DNA of 64,000 nt from Amoebidium appalachense (taxonomy: Eukaryota; Ichthyosporea): the NCBI GenBank assembly GCA_963693365.1, contig CAVNZM010000011.1, positions 2,046,001-2,110,000 on the forward strand, written 5' to 3'. Under the pieces are notes generated by a model. The model saw only the letters and a list, made by a program, of their open reading frames with translations, was not told the DNA's origin and searched no databases. Both the position numbers and the translations under genes were made by a program. This document shows, piece after piece, positions 13,355 to 43,712 of the stretch. How positions within the stretch are numbered: position 1 is the first letter of the stretch; each line of letters opens with the position of its first letter.

Positions 13355-14049
13355 CGCGCGCGTGTTTGGGGGGTGGAGGGGGGAGGGGGAGGGGGGGGGA
13401 GGGGTTACTTGTCCGTGATTGGCCGGATCACGTGGTCATCCAAATCATCGTGTGCATACAGTTGATTGCCCCTCCGGGCCCCAACCTCCCTCTTATATGA
13501 TTCATCAAAGAAAACATTCGGAAGTGAATGACGAAACACCGTCGGTGGTCGTGTGAGATTCTGTCGCGTTTTTTGTGAGAGGTTGTCGGCTTCGTGTAGA
13601 AAAGAGGTGAATGCTTGAGGTAACGTGGAAGGCGGTTCCCTGTGTGTAAGAGCATGTGAGTCGATGATTGAGTGAGTGAGTGTTGGTGATCGTGTGTATG
13701 CATGCATGTGTGTGCGCATATATGTACGTTTACGTGGAGATGTATGTGTGTGCACGAGTACGTGATTATGTGTAGCCTGGAAGGGTGTTCTCTGTGTGTG
13801 AGTGCACGGGCGGGTTCGTAAGAGGTATTCAGAGCCAGAACATGCAGAAGGGGTTCGTTGTGCCTGCAGGAAAAAGCTTCACATTTAGCTAGCTTTCAAA
13901 CTACTGTTATGCTATGCCTGCACACGCGACAGAGCTAGTTATCTATGTGTACATGATGTATGTGATTGGCTGATTGAGTGGGCGAGTGATTGAGTGAGTG
14001 AGTGATGAAAGTGAGTGAGGGAGTTAATGAGTGAGTGAGTGGGTCGAGT

Positions 14050-14083
<34 letters not shown>

Positions 14084-14295
14084 CCGTGTGTGTGTGTGTA
14101 CGTGTGTGTGTACATGTACGCGCGAATGTGTGTGTGTCACGTTTGCACATGGCTTTCCCCTTCTCTTGTCGTTTTCTTTTTTCCTTTTGATCTTCTTCCC
14201 ACTCCATTCTTTTCTCTTGTTTTTCTTCCTTTTTCTTCTCTTTTTCTTTTCTTATCTCATCTTTTCTTTCTTTTCTTCTTCTTCTTCTTTTTTTT

Positions 14296-14326
<31 letters not shown>

Positions 14327-14477
14327 GGGCTACTACATACCAGGGTGAAGGGGCTGAATGTATTCGCTCCACCAGTGTCTCTAACCTGGGTTGTAGAAAG
14401 AGCCAATCAACAATCACCTCCCAAGGGGGTGCCGCCAGGAGCAAAAACAACAGACACAACACCAAAATGTGCACCAT
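5858..14477 (-). CDS. Predicted single-pass secretory/membrane protein, 11 exons
   Basis: Exons, 5' to 3' on the minus strand: 14477-14341, 13863-13762, 13639-13409, 12490-12210, 11608-11511, 10694-10506, 9902-9699, 8875-8633, 7790-7702, 6940-6783, 6420-5858. All have GT donors, AG acceptors and matching phases, giving about 764 residues. The start MVHILVLCLLFLLLAAPPW is signal-peptide-like, and an in-frame stop lies just upstream. The next ~480 residues carry N-glycosylation sequons (NTS, NLT, NIT, NST) and Trp-rich segments (GWMAWDVPEVGWADGW). Exon 9 encodes a strong transmembrane helix (STIFMVVSMIVLTYLLFG, about 499-516). A second hydrophobic segment follows (AIHIYLPYVWIPRMG), then a roughly 190-residue Asn/Pro/Ser/Asp-rich tail. 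This fits a type I membrane protein with a glycosylated lumenal or extracellular domain. I do not recognise the family and assign no reaction. Confidence 0.8.
6426..6489. repeat. (GT)n microsatellite
   Basis: GT dinucleotides with GAGTGT interruptions, directly abutting the last exon of the 11-exon minus-strand gene. On the sense strand the (AC)n ends in CACACAG and forms the 3' splice site. Confidence 0.85.
7520..7684. repeat. Poly-G / GGGGA / GGGGT block
   Basis: About 165 bp of almost uninterrupted G with isolated A or T. It lies in an intron just past the donor of the transmembrane exon (7790-7702) and is C-rich on the sense strand. Confidence 0.9.
9413..9676. repeat. 44 bp minisatellite, six copies
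   Basis: Units begin CACACTATCCCCACAGCC at 9413, 9457, 9501, 9545, 9589 and 9633. The first and last copies diverge slightly; the inner four are almost identical. It lies inside an intron of the minus-strand gene, about 23 bp past the donor of exon 9902-9699. Confidence 0.95.
10315..10393. repeat. (GT)n microsatellite
   Basis: A nearly pure (GT)n tract of about 78 bp followed by GGT repeats. It lies in the intron 3' (sense direction) of exon 10694-10506. An (AC)n-rich block at 10019-10315 precedes it, so the intron carries both orientations and could fold on itself. Confidence 0.9.
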
Positions 14478-14573
14478 GATCGATGAGTCTTACAGTTTTC
14501 TCTTCTTAGACACCACTAACACAAATTCGAATCTATCATAGCCTGGTAAACAATCCGCAACTTCATGAAAAAA

Positions 14574-17754
<3,181 letters not shown>

Positions 17755-19917
17755 TCTCTCGTCTGGTCGAAGGGTGGTGGCTATTGTAGAGGCATCACAC
17801 ATAAAAAGAAAAGCTATAACTTCGTTACAAGCAAATACCCGAGGTGGGGAGCCTTCTCTGAAGCTAGAGCTCGAGAGGGAAACTGCAAGGTCTTCTCGCT
17901 GTTAACCCTACTTGCTATTGGTCCTAGGATCAAATGATTCCGAGTAGTTTCGACTGAGAACGAAGACTCCATACGACATGAGATGCCACCTCTCCCTCGG
18001 GGTGTTACAGACAACTAACTGCTCCTTTATCGCCGAGCTTGCACAGCCATTTTCTGAGTGTATCACCAACCCATACATACACACAAGTGTCTCAAAAGCC
18101 TTACTAACGTATTGTCAGGGTAGTCTTCTCAGTGCAGACGTGCAGTGACATCACGTATAGTCTGCAGTTTATGAGACGGAAGCACACCTGCCATTTATAG
18201 AAATGACGCTTTCCTTTTTAGAACATTGCCATTATCTGGTTGGCTCATCCTGCACCACTTCAAGAGCCACTTGCTTGTGATCATGACCAGCCCTTGACCA
18301 GCCAGAGTACGTACTGTAGGTGCATGGCCTGTTCAAAGAGAGAGAGAGAGAATGGAGGAGTATGTATGTAACTACTGTGGGTGAAGAGGTTAAAAATTCT
18401 ATTATATGTATGTAGGGTAGGGCATGTAGGGCATGCATCCTTTTTTTCATTTAGCGAGTACTGATGGTGGGCACGGCCGCCGCCAGATGCAGCCAGGGTT
18501 GGGCTTGAGTTCGCCAGCTTAACCGTATCGCCCTTTGGCAAATCGTAACGGACAATTTCTTAATCGAAATGGTGGGTTCTTGGGGAGTTACAAGCCCCGC
18601 CTAAAACGCCCCTCCAGTCGCAAAACTCAAAATACGTGTTTTTGCAAATTGAGGACCGCAAGATTACAAGCTCTGGAAACTTATCGGGGCTCGATATTGC
18701 ACATGAAAAGCACTGTAGATATGTTCTTGGGGGGGAATGTGCTGTTCTTGAACAGAAATTTCGAAAAATTAGGGAAAATTACATATTCAAGCGTTTATAA
18801 TGCTACACACCTGATACGAAAGCTGTTACGAGGGTGTACCCTGACCTTATTCGTATCGGGGTCTCTGTTCGTTAATCGTAATAACGACGATTTTTTTTCT
18901 CGTAATCCCTACCCTGGATGCAGCGGGAATTCAGCCAATCAAAGCAAACTCATTTCAGGGATAAAAACACGAAAACATTCGGATATGTTGGATTTCGTTT
19001 TCTACATAAAAGATCTGTGAAGCAACTGGAAAGAAGATATATTACGGCAGTATGGTTTGCTAAATGGTCATAAAAGCGTTCAAAATGTCGTCCCTGGATC
19101 TGAAAATCTTTGCGGCAATATGATTGGTTTTCACTTTTGGAACCCTCAAATAGCCCGCGGTAGGGCTTCACAAACTTTTACGACGGTGTTGTAAACGTTG
19201 TATGCATAGGTGTTTGTACTTGTACTTGTAATCACTCACAGTATATGACCAGGTTAGTCAAAAACCTCATAGAGACACTAGGAGGGTCTAGCTTCATCTT
19301 TTAGTGAATGTGATTGTTGTTCTGCCTGGTATAAGATTGCTATCTTGGTGGATCTTGCAAGGCTGCAGGTTGGGAGCTCCCACACTGGCCAGCTTTGAGC
19401 ACACAAGATCCTGCTTAGCAAAAACCAGGGAAATGGCCTGACCTTTGTAGTTTTTTTGGCTAAATAGTTATGCTAAATTAAATTTATATTTGACGTTTTA
19501 TCGCCGAGTCCTTCACAACCCAACTGCAAGTAGGTTGGTTTAAGCCCATCACATTAGAACGTCCAAAGTCCACTGATAATCTTCTGGTGAAATGTGATCC
19601 GGTGACGTTTTGAGATTGAAGCCAAGGAGTTCTCCATTACACCTCTTTGACTGTGACATACGCATTACATTTGGTTGTAGTGATTGTCCTGGTCATCCTG
19701 CAATCAATGTATAATCATCTACCCAGGGGCGGTGAAACCCATAGGTTAACTTGGTAAGTAACTGTTCGGTTCGTTGCCCCTTACCTGTTGGACAGGTCAC
19801 TGTGTAGCAATGCTTGAAAGGCATGCGCACATGTGATTCCGAGGTTGAGGACTTGAGGGGCCAAAAAAAGGTAATATTTCCATATATATGCACGTCTTTG
19901 CCGGCTTTCGTTGCTGG

Positions 19918-19983
<66 letters not shown>

Positions 19984-20078
19984 CAACACAACCATACTCA
20001 CCCACACACCTTTCCACCCTAACATGTACTGACGTGTTGCCGCACGTGCGACGTTATACATCTACTTGGTCCCTTTTT

Positions 20079-20113
<35 letters not shown>

Positions 20114-20505
20114 AAAGGGAGACACCGCCTCAGTAGGTGGTAGCTTTCCACCGGTGTTCCCATCTTCTTCACGCGCTCTAGGCCGCTTACTTTCAGCTGC
20201 ATCTGCCTACTCACTGTACAATTTACAATTGACGCTGTCGCAGGTAGAGTCAGAACAAGGTGTAATCTGGTAGATCTGCGACTCCATTCTTCGCCTTTCG
20301 TTATCGAACGTAGAGCTTAATGTACTACTATCTCGGGTATTTGTAGATCTGAACATTTTCTTCCAATGTATCATTCATGTGAGGCCGTACCAAGTATAGA
20401 TTTCCAGTGCGAATTATATATGTATTGAGCCGTTTGGGGTTTATGCGGCCGAGCATGTGTGCTTGAGCTCCCCCCCCCCCCCCCCCCCCCCCCTTCCCCC
20501 TTTTT

Positions 20506-20536
<31 letters not shown>

Positions 20537-20647
20537 GGGGGGGAGGGGGGAGGGGGGAGGGGGGGGGAGGGAGGTTGTGGTGTGTTGTATGTGTTTGTGT
20601 TCGCGCGAGGGTGTATGTGATTTGGCGCGCAAAGAAGAGGCAGGGGT

Positions 20648-20694
<47 letters not shown>

Positions 20695-20906
20695 TGGGGG
20701 GAAACCGATTTAGAAAGAAGGTCAAGCATGGTCTATTTTTCAGTGTGTTCTTTATGCCTCGACAGGGCTTTGTTTGTGCACGTCAATACTGGCGTGGCTA
20801 TATGTGCTCATGTGTGCAGGTTGTCCTGTTAAGTTATATGCAATCCCTTATTCCTTCCCCGTAGGTCACTTCCGAAGTTATACATTCTCTTGCCGTGCCT
20901 TCCCCC

Positions 20907-20937
<31 letters not shown>

Positions 20938-21267
20938 AAAAAAAATGTGCACACACGCACATGTACACCGAACATCCATACATGCAGGTGTGGGCATGTT
21001 ATATGTGCACACACTATCAGACCATCAACCTCACAGACGTCTGGGCCACACAACAACACACATAAAAATGCACGCAGGCACTCCTGCAATAGAAATTTTC
21101 GTGACACCCCCCTCTCCCATTTACAGCCACAGCACACAAGCACAGTCAAACATATGCCATTAGGAGGAGAAACCACGAACTCCTTTTCTACATTGGGCCT
21201 GGAGAGCTGAAAACTTATATTCCACAGGCCAGGCTGCCTTCTGTATGCCATTCAGTAAAGGTTGAAG
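17755..21267. other. Divergent intergenic spacer
   Basis: This spacer separates the minus-strand secretory gene and the plus-strand RasGEF gene, so it should hold both promoters. Positions 17755-19700 are AT-richer and nearly free of simple repeats. Positions 19900-20950 hold poly-C, poly-A and poly-G blocks (19920-19981 C; 20080-20111 A; 20470-20494 C; 20516-20543 G; 20647-20693 G; 20901-20927 C). An open frame at 18535-19020 lacks an ATG at its start and is discussed as a finding. No other coding exon is supported. Confidence 0.6.
19920..19981. repeat. Poly-C tract, 62 bases
   Basis: Sixty-two consecutive C on the plus strand, among the longest pure homopolymers in the window. Confidence 0.95.
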
Positions 21268-37812
<16,545 letters not shown>

Positions 37813-38173
37813 CCTGCAGCGGGCCCGGCCCAGGAGGGCCTCAGATGTGGTACAACTTCCTCCAGCAGCAGCAAAACCTGAGCCTGTGGCACTTCGGACC
37901 ACTGACACGCGAGTGTCCCACTTACGGTATTGAAACTTGCCACTTTGCTCGGCCCGTGCTACAGTAGTGACTTAGACTAAGTAACTAGTTACTGTAACGG
38001 TATGTACCAGAACTCTCGAGCAAGGTGAGCTGACTCTGATACTGTACAGGGGGTGACTGAAATTAAGATCATTGGTACTTTGAAAATAGGGGCTAATTAT
38101 CTTATTTTTTCAGGGACCGTAGCCTAAATGCTATATTTTCACTTGGGGTGGGTTGTGTCCCGCACGGAGAGCT

Positions 38174-38231
<58 letters not shown>
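38174..38231. repeat. Poly-G tract, 58 bases
   Basis: Fifty-eight consecutive G about 360 bp downstream of the RasGEF stop codon. It is followed by a 24 bp period duplication of CTTAAAAAAGGAGCCGAC (copies at 38242 and 38266). Confidence 0.95.
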
Positions 38232-38234
<3 letters not shown>

Positions 38235-38464
38235 TTCTATTCTTAAAAAAGGAGCCGACTTTATGCTTAAAAAAGGAGCCGACCATGCCGCGGCTAGCTT
38301 AAGGGCAATTATCTCAAACAAGACCTCAAACACTGATCTTACACACACAAACACACAAAGTCCAATCAATGGTGGTTCCGGCAGCCGGGGCACATGTGGC
38401 TCAGTTCAAATAGCATACATACCACGGTGATGTGTGCACATAAGGCGCACTTACCAACGTGTGT

Positions 38465-38495
<31 letters not shown>

Positions 38496-38563
38496 GGGGG
38501 GAGGGGGGGGAGGGGGAGGGGGGAGGGGGGGGGGGGGGAGGGGGAGAGGGGGGGGGGGGGGGG

Positions 38564-38629
<66 letters not shown>

Positions 38630-38880
38630 ATGTGTGTGTGCATGTGTGTGGTTGTGTCTGCACACGGGCTGCACGTATGTGTAAATATATATGTTTGTGT
38701 ATGTGTTTGAATTTAGTCGATGTGTATGCACGCCTGCGCGTCACTGGGCACTGCACGAATGCATCTTTGTGTGTGACAGTCTGACCCATGCTTGTGTGTG
38801 CGCGTGGACGGTGCGAGTATGATCCCCCATGTACATCTCTCTTTCTCCCTCTCCCTCCCCCCCTCCCTCCCTCCCTCCCT

Positions 38881-38925
<45 letters not shown>

Positions 38926-39139
38926 CCCCCCTCCCCCCCCCCCCTCCCCCCCCCCTCCCCCTCCCTCTGTCCCACTTTCTCTCACTCTCTCACCTTCTTT
39001 CTCTCGCTCTCTCTCGAGGCTCTCTCTCTTGAGATCTCTCTCTTAAATCAGACGCTCCCTTTCTCCCCGTGTGTGTGTGCGTACATGCGTGTATGCGTGT
39101 GTGCGCGCACGTGTGCCCGCGCGCGCGTATCTCGGTGTG

Positions 39140-39180
<41 letters not shown>

Positions 39181-39497
39181 TGTGTTTGTGGGTGTACGGT
39201 GCTTTATGATACTATGTGTTTGTGTGTGCTTGACAATGCTTGATAGTGTGTCCATATATGATCTGTTCGTCCATGAGTGGCGCTGAGTCTGTGTGTGAGT
39301 ACGAGCAACATGTTCTTGTGCACTGGCACACGTCACTTAGTAGTGTGCCCATGCCCGCGCCCATAGCAGTATAATGTAGGTTTTTTGACTTTCGAATTCG
39401 ATTGCATCGGCTAGTAGTAAATATTGAAAATCGTACTACGCCCAAATTTTTTATTTTTATTTTTTATTTTTTATTTATTTTTTATTTATTTTTCTTT

Positions 39498-39547
<50 letters not shown>

Positions 39548-40129
39548 GGCTAGTGCCGGACTGACAGTCTGTCACAGTGTAAGCCTTCCTAACCTTTAAA
39601 GATGGATACATAATTTAAAGCCTGATGGTATGCCGAAATCTGTGTCCAATATAATAGTGACCAATTTCAGTCGTTGGTGGGTTCGTGGATTGGTTCCGGG
39701 GACCTCGTTTTTTTTTTTTTTTTTTTTTTTTTTTGGGGTGGGGGGGGGGGGGGGGGGGAGGAGGGAAGGGGTGGGGACGGGGGGAGGGGGAGGCTACTTC
39801 CCATGTGGGTGCACCGGTGGGTCCCCCCACCCCCTCCCCCTCCCCAACACCCCCTTGAGTCAAAAAAGTTGGTGGCTCGAATGATTATCCCCCCCCCCCC
39901 CCCCCCCCCCCGGCCCCCCATTGTGACACTCAGAGTTTGAAACCAGGGTGGTGAGACCGGTGTAGCGTTGATTAGCAATGCATAAAGTTCTCACTAGCCG
40001 AAAAAACATTGTCACTATTAGCTCACCCCTTGTTCTGTGCAGCATCCCCCCCTCCCCCCCGTTGATAAATATCCAAGCGGCTGATCTACCCTTGAAAAAT
40101 AGAGTCGATTACATGAGGGCACGTACGTG

Positions 40130-40169
40130 CGTACCCGGTTGACGTCACACGTACCCGGTCGACGTCACA
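40130..40169. promoter_or_regulatory. Tandem 20 bp repeat with CRE-like TGACGTCA sites
   Basis: Two adjacent copies of CGTACCCGGTYGACGTCACA starting at 40130 and 40150. The first contains TGACGTCA, the palindromic ATF/CREB core; the second has CGACGTCA. It lies 3.5 kb upstream of the GATA gene. The regulatory role is an inference. Confidence 0.45.
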
Positions 40170-40682
40170 GTCCACGGCCGTGGCGCCAAGAAGTCCACGC
40201 GTCACAGTGATCGACGATCACCGATATGCCTCGTGCTCACTGAAAACGCACAACTTGATAAACGGCACTTATCATGAGCAAATAGCTGCCAGCCGCCATG
40301 CACATACGTGACATTGGGATGATTCATCTGGCTATGATGTACAGAAATGTGGATCTATTTCCAGGCTGTTGAGTAAGTTGTGTACCAGGCACCACTGACT
40401 GGCGCCAGGGCCAAGAAAATGATACACACACGCGTAATAAACTTCGCACTGCCAGTGACTTCGCATACATATCACCGCGGGTGTCACAGTGCGCACCCGT
40501 TAGATCAAGGTCGGTCTTTTCGCCAGGACCGTCTTCGTTCGTGTGACATCATAATACTGTCAACACAGCATAAACCTTCATGGAGACGGACGGAATCCAC
40601 AATTGAAAACACATCTACATGCTATGGTATGTACAGTGTGATATGTATGTACACGATGATACGTAGTGAGTATGTTGCGCAA

Positions 40683-40700
40683 TTGCCGCAATTGCGGCAA
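40683..40700. promoter_or_regulatory. 18 bp perfect palindrome
   Basis: TTGCCGCAATTGCGGCAA is fully self-complementary. It lies in the repeat-poor intergenic section. It could be a dimeric transcription-factor site; nothing else in the sequence shows a role. Confidence 0.4.
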
Positions 40701-43155
40701 AAGGCATAAGTATAGGGCGGGACCGGAATATATCTGAACTATTGTGCGGGTATATTTTTTATAAAACAATAAAAAAAGTAGGAAGTTATTGTCTTAGTCC
40801 GGAGGACTCCGGCTTCCTTCTTAGCAGGCCTGGCTAGAAGAGTCACATACCGAGCTCGGATTAATGTGCTGTACATGTTTATAAATGTTGATAATATTAT
40901 TAGTATAAGGGGGAATTCTAATGTGCTGTTTATTAACAACATGTAGGTGAGCTGTGATATGATACATATAGCTTGTTTGTTATCAATATCGACATCATAC
41001 ACGTGAGCCGCCGTGCGCACTCCAGAGCCAGTGGTGTGCGATCATCGCATTGATGATCAATGAATATGGCCTTGGCTTCCATGCATTGCACTACAGTATA
41101 CGTACATTCATAGTATGATGCAACAAAGCACCGTAACGTACATACTATGATATCATAGATATATAGGTCAGCTCTAATGATTATCAAATATTTAAATATT
41201 TATGCTATCATGGCGGCCGCGACCGTCTCGATCAGGGCCTGGTGACCGTGGGCCCCATGGCCATCGAACCGTGTAGAGGCCCTTCTTCGATCTTCCATAC
41301 ATGGGATGGTGACATCACCACGTGCGCACTGATCATCATGATCATCACATCTGTTGAACTAAAACATGTGGCGCGGGGCAATTTTGATGTTGCAACTCCT
41401 AATACGTAATGTAGACAGTATCACAGCTGCCAGTACTACTCTAATAAGATATTAGCTGCAGGCCAATTACACATACTAAGACGTAGTCGAAATAGTGAAC
41501 CCGAATACGCATGAGTCCCCCAAAACCTCAGGACGAGTCGTGTGTGCGCCGCTATCACGGTCACTGTGATACTCATTGGGCTGCACAGCCACCTCCTGTA
41601 TGTAGTCTTCTTCAGCGTGACCGTTTTTTATTCCAATCTTAAAGGGCTTATAGGGACTCAAGTCAGGAGCAACTCCGACGCGTACATAGGACTGCACGAA
41701 TATAGTTGAAAGCAAAACCTGTTGTATACACGTAGATATAGTCGATCTATAGATCTAGCTTAGCCTAGCTATAGCTAGATTAAATAATTCTGATTATATA
41801 ATACTACGTGCTATGCGAATTTCCACCTAACAAGGCATATACTAGAAAACGACCTTAAAAATTTTAACTTTCATACACTATATGTTGAGTGTGTTTTTTT
41901 TCTATCTTATTGAAGCTATAAAAAAAGAAAAACTCCTTGATGAAATGCAATGAAATAAATAATTAAAAAAGTGTGTAAACCCCAATTATATACCCAATAC
42001 GCAAGATACTTCCCGGGAGGAGTGTCAGGGGACTTTCATGACGTTTCTGCAGCCAATCAAAAAGGGATGTCTTTGGAAAATTTCATTGGGCGCCAGGACC
42101 ATGTAGAAAAAGCAGCTATGCACATTGCGTAGATGGAGACTTGGACTCCCCCCCCCCCATCCTCCCTCAATTTGAGTCTTCTTTATAATTTTTGGTAAAT
42201 CCACATTATTCTTCAGTCTTTTATTGAGTATTTGGTTGTTCAAATAGCAGCTGTACATATAATGTGGAGTAATTTCCTGTGACTATGGCACGTGCAGCTC
42301 AGCTCATTGTGCGGCTCTCGACGGTCTCGAAGATTTTTATTGAGATGGCTCTAGAGGAATTCGCATGCCTGATTCTAAATACTGCAGCTATCTGTTCAAA
42401 ATCGCAATTGCAGATATTCCTATCAAGTTTCAACTAATAGAAGTTTGGAAATCGGCTTCACTACACTTAGGCGATGTCAATTTGTATTCATCAAACACGT
42501 ATAACTCATTTTATTTGGAATTCGAGTAGTGGATCAGTTATGTTATGCATTCCATTATTGTTCAATCGTCAAGTGTAGGGGGATTGTGCCAATAAAATGA
42601 CAACCCCTGCACGTGCAACTTTTGCATTCACCGGGCTTCTATCTGTGTTGGATAAGTTCAAATCAGCATCGTGCCCTGGGGTAAACTTTTCTGGGTGGTA
42701 AACAAGAATTACATTCAATGCGATAATCTTATAGAGCCTACATCTCTACTTTATTTCTCCGAATGCAACATTTTTGCTGCTCGAAACCCCTGCTGTTGGC
42801 ATATACGAGACGCGGAATATGTAACACTTACATGAACTGTACTGGCTTGGCCTTGATAACGTATCAGGTCGTTCGTTGAGCTTATACACCTGCCCTGATG
42901 CGCATACACATAAATGGGTATTGGGTGTCCACATTCCATTGCCACACGGGTATATGACTTGGGGTTTACGCTGTTTACTCGAGGCAAAGAGAACCAGTCT
43001 CAGGTATGGGGGGGGGGGTTTTGCTCGGAATATCCCCTCAGCGGTATATCATGATCACGTACATAGATGTCGGGTGGTGACTATATATCAGGGTTTACTT
43101 TCTCTACGAGACACCATAAAGACTACAAGGAGAAATCAATTAGTTGGGGTTCCCC

Positions 43156-43156
<1 letters not shown>

Positions 43157-43224
<68 letters not shown>
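43157..43224. repeat. Poly-T tract, 68 bases
   Basis: Sixty-eight consecutive T, the longest A/T homopolymer in the window, about 490 bp upstream of the GATA gene start. Read from the other strand it is a poly-A tail-like tract, so it may mark the end of a minus-strand retrotransposed copy. I recognise no retroelement next to it. Confidence 0.9.
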
Positions 43225-43227
<3 letters not shown>

Positions 43228-43712
43228 TGACTTCGGCCGGAGCTCAACACACAACCGCGGGGCACAACTTGGCCAGTGAGAATTCGAGTTGAGCCTGACG
43301 GTGACAACATCAAGTTTGTGACAAAATAGCAGAACAGAAAGTCGAACCACCGCCAGTGTTGAGTAGATTCGCACGCAGTTATCCTTTTACCCTGTTGGCC
43401 ACAACCCGGTCTGGAGGCGTAATTAAAGATTTGTACGCCCTTTGCAACAGTCACGATCACGGGCCGGCCATTTGCCAGTCTGTAACGAAACCAAACAAGC
43501 ATTTCACCGTATACGTAACTACGGTAACGGATCATGTTTTTGTTCACCTGTCCTATTGCTACCGGTGATTTATTCAGTTTTTAGACATCACAGTTCTTCT
43601 GCAGTGTGACGGGGGAACCTTAAAGCCTTTCCCCTTTTGTGAGACTAGGTCTTGATAATCTGTTGAACATCACAAGCGCCTTCAGCACCATCACCACAGC
43701 CACACGTGAACC

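Larger units (their letters stand above)
37813..43712. other. Intergenic spacer between RasGEF and GATA genes
   Basis: A 5.9 kb spacer. Positions 38174-39900 hold poly-G, (GT)n, (CT)n, poly-T and G blocks. Positions 40000-43000 are unlike the rest of the window: AT-richer and almost without simple repeats. That part contains a tandem pair of CRE-like sites, an 18 bp palindrome and an unexplained minus-strand open frame (41476-41715). A 68-base poly-T tract lies at 43157-43224. No coding exon is firmly supported. Confidence 0.6.

Noticed and set aside
38128-38430. Frame with LKKGAD repeats downstream of the RasGEF gene
   Set aside because: It reads through 58 G and a 24 bp duplication and has no family features.
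43140-43547. 135-residue minus-strand frame ending in poly-Lys
   Set aside because: The Lys run is the 68-base poly-T tract; the remainder shows no homology or splice support strong enough to call.
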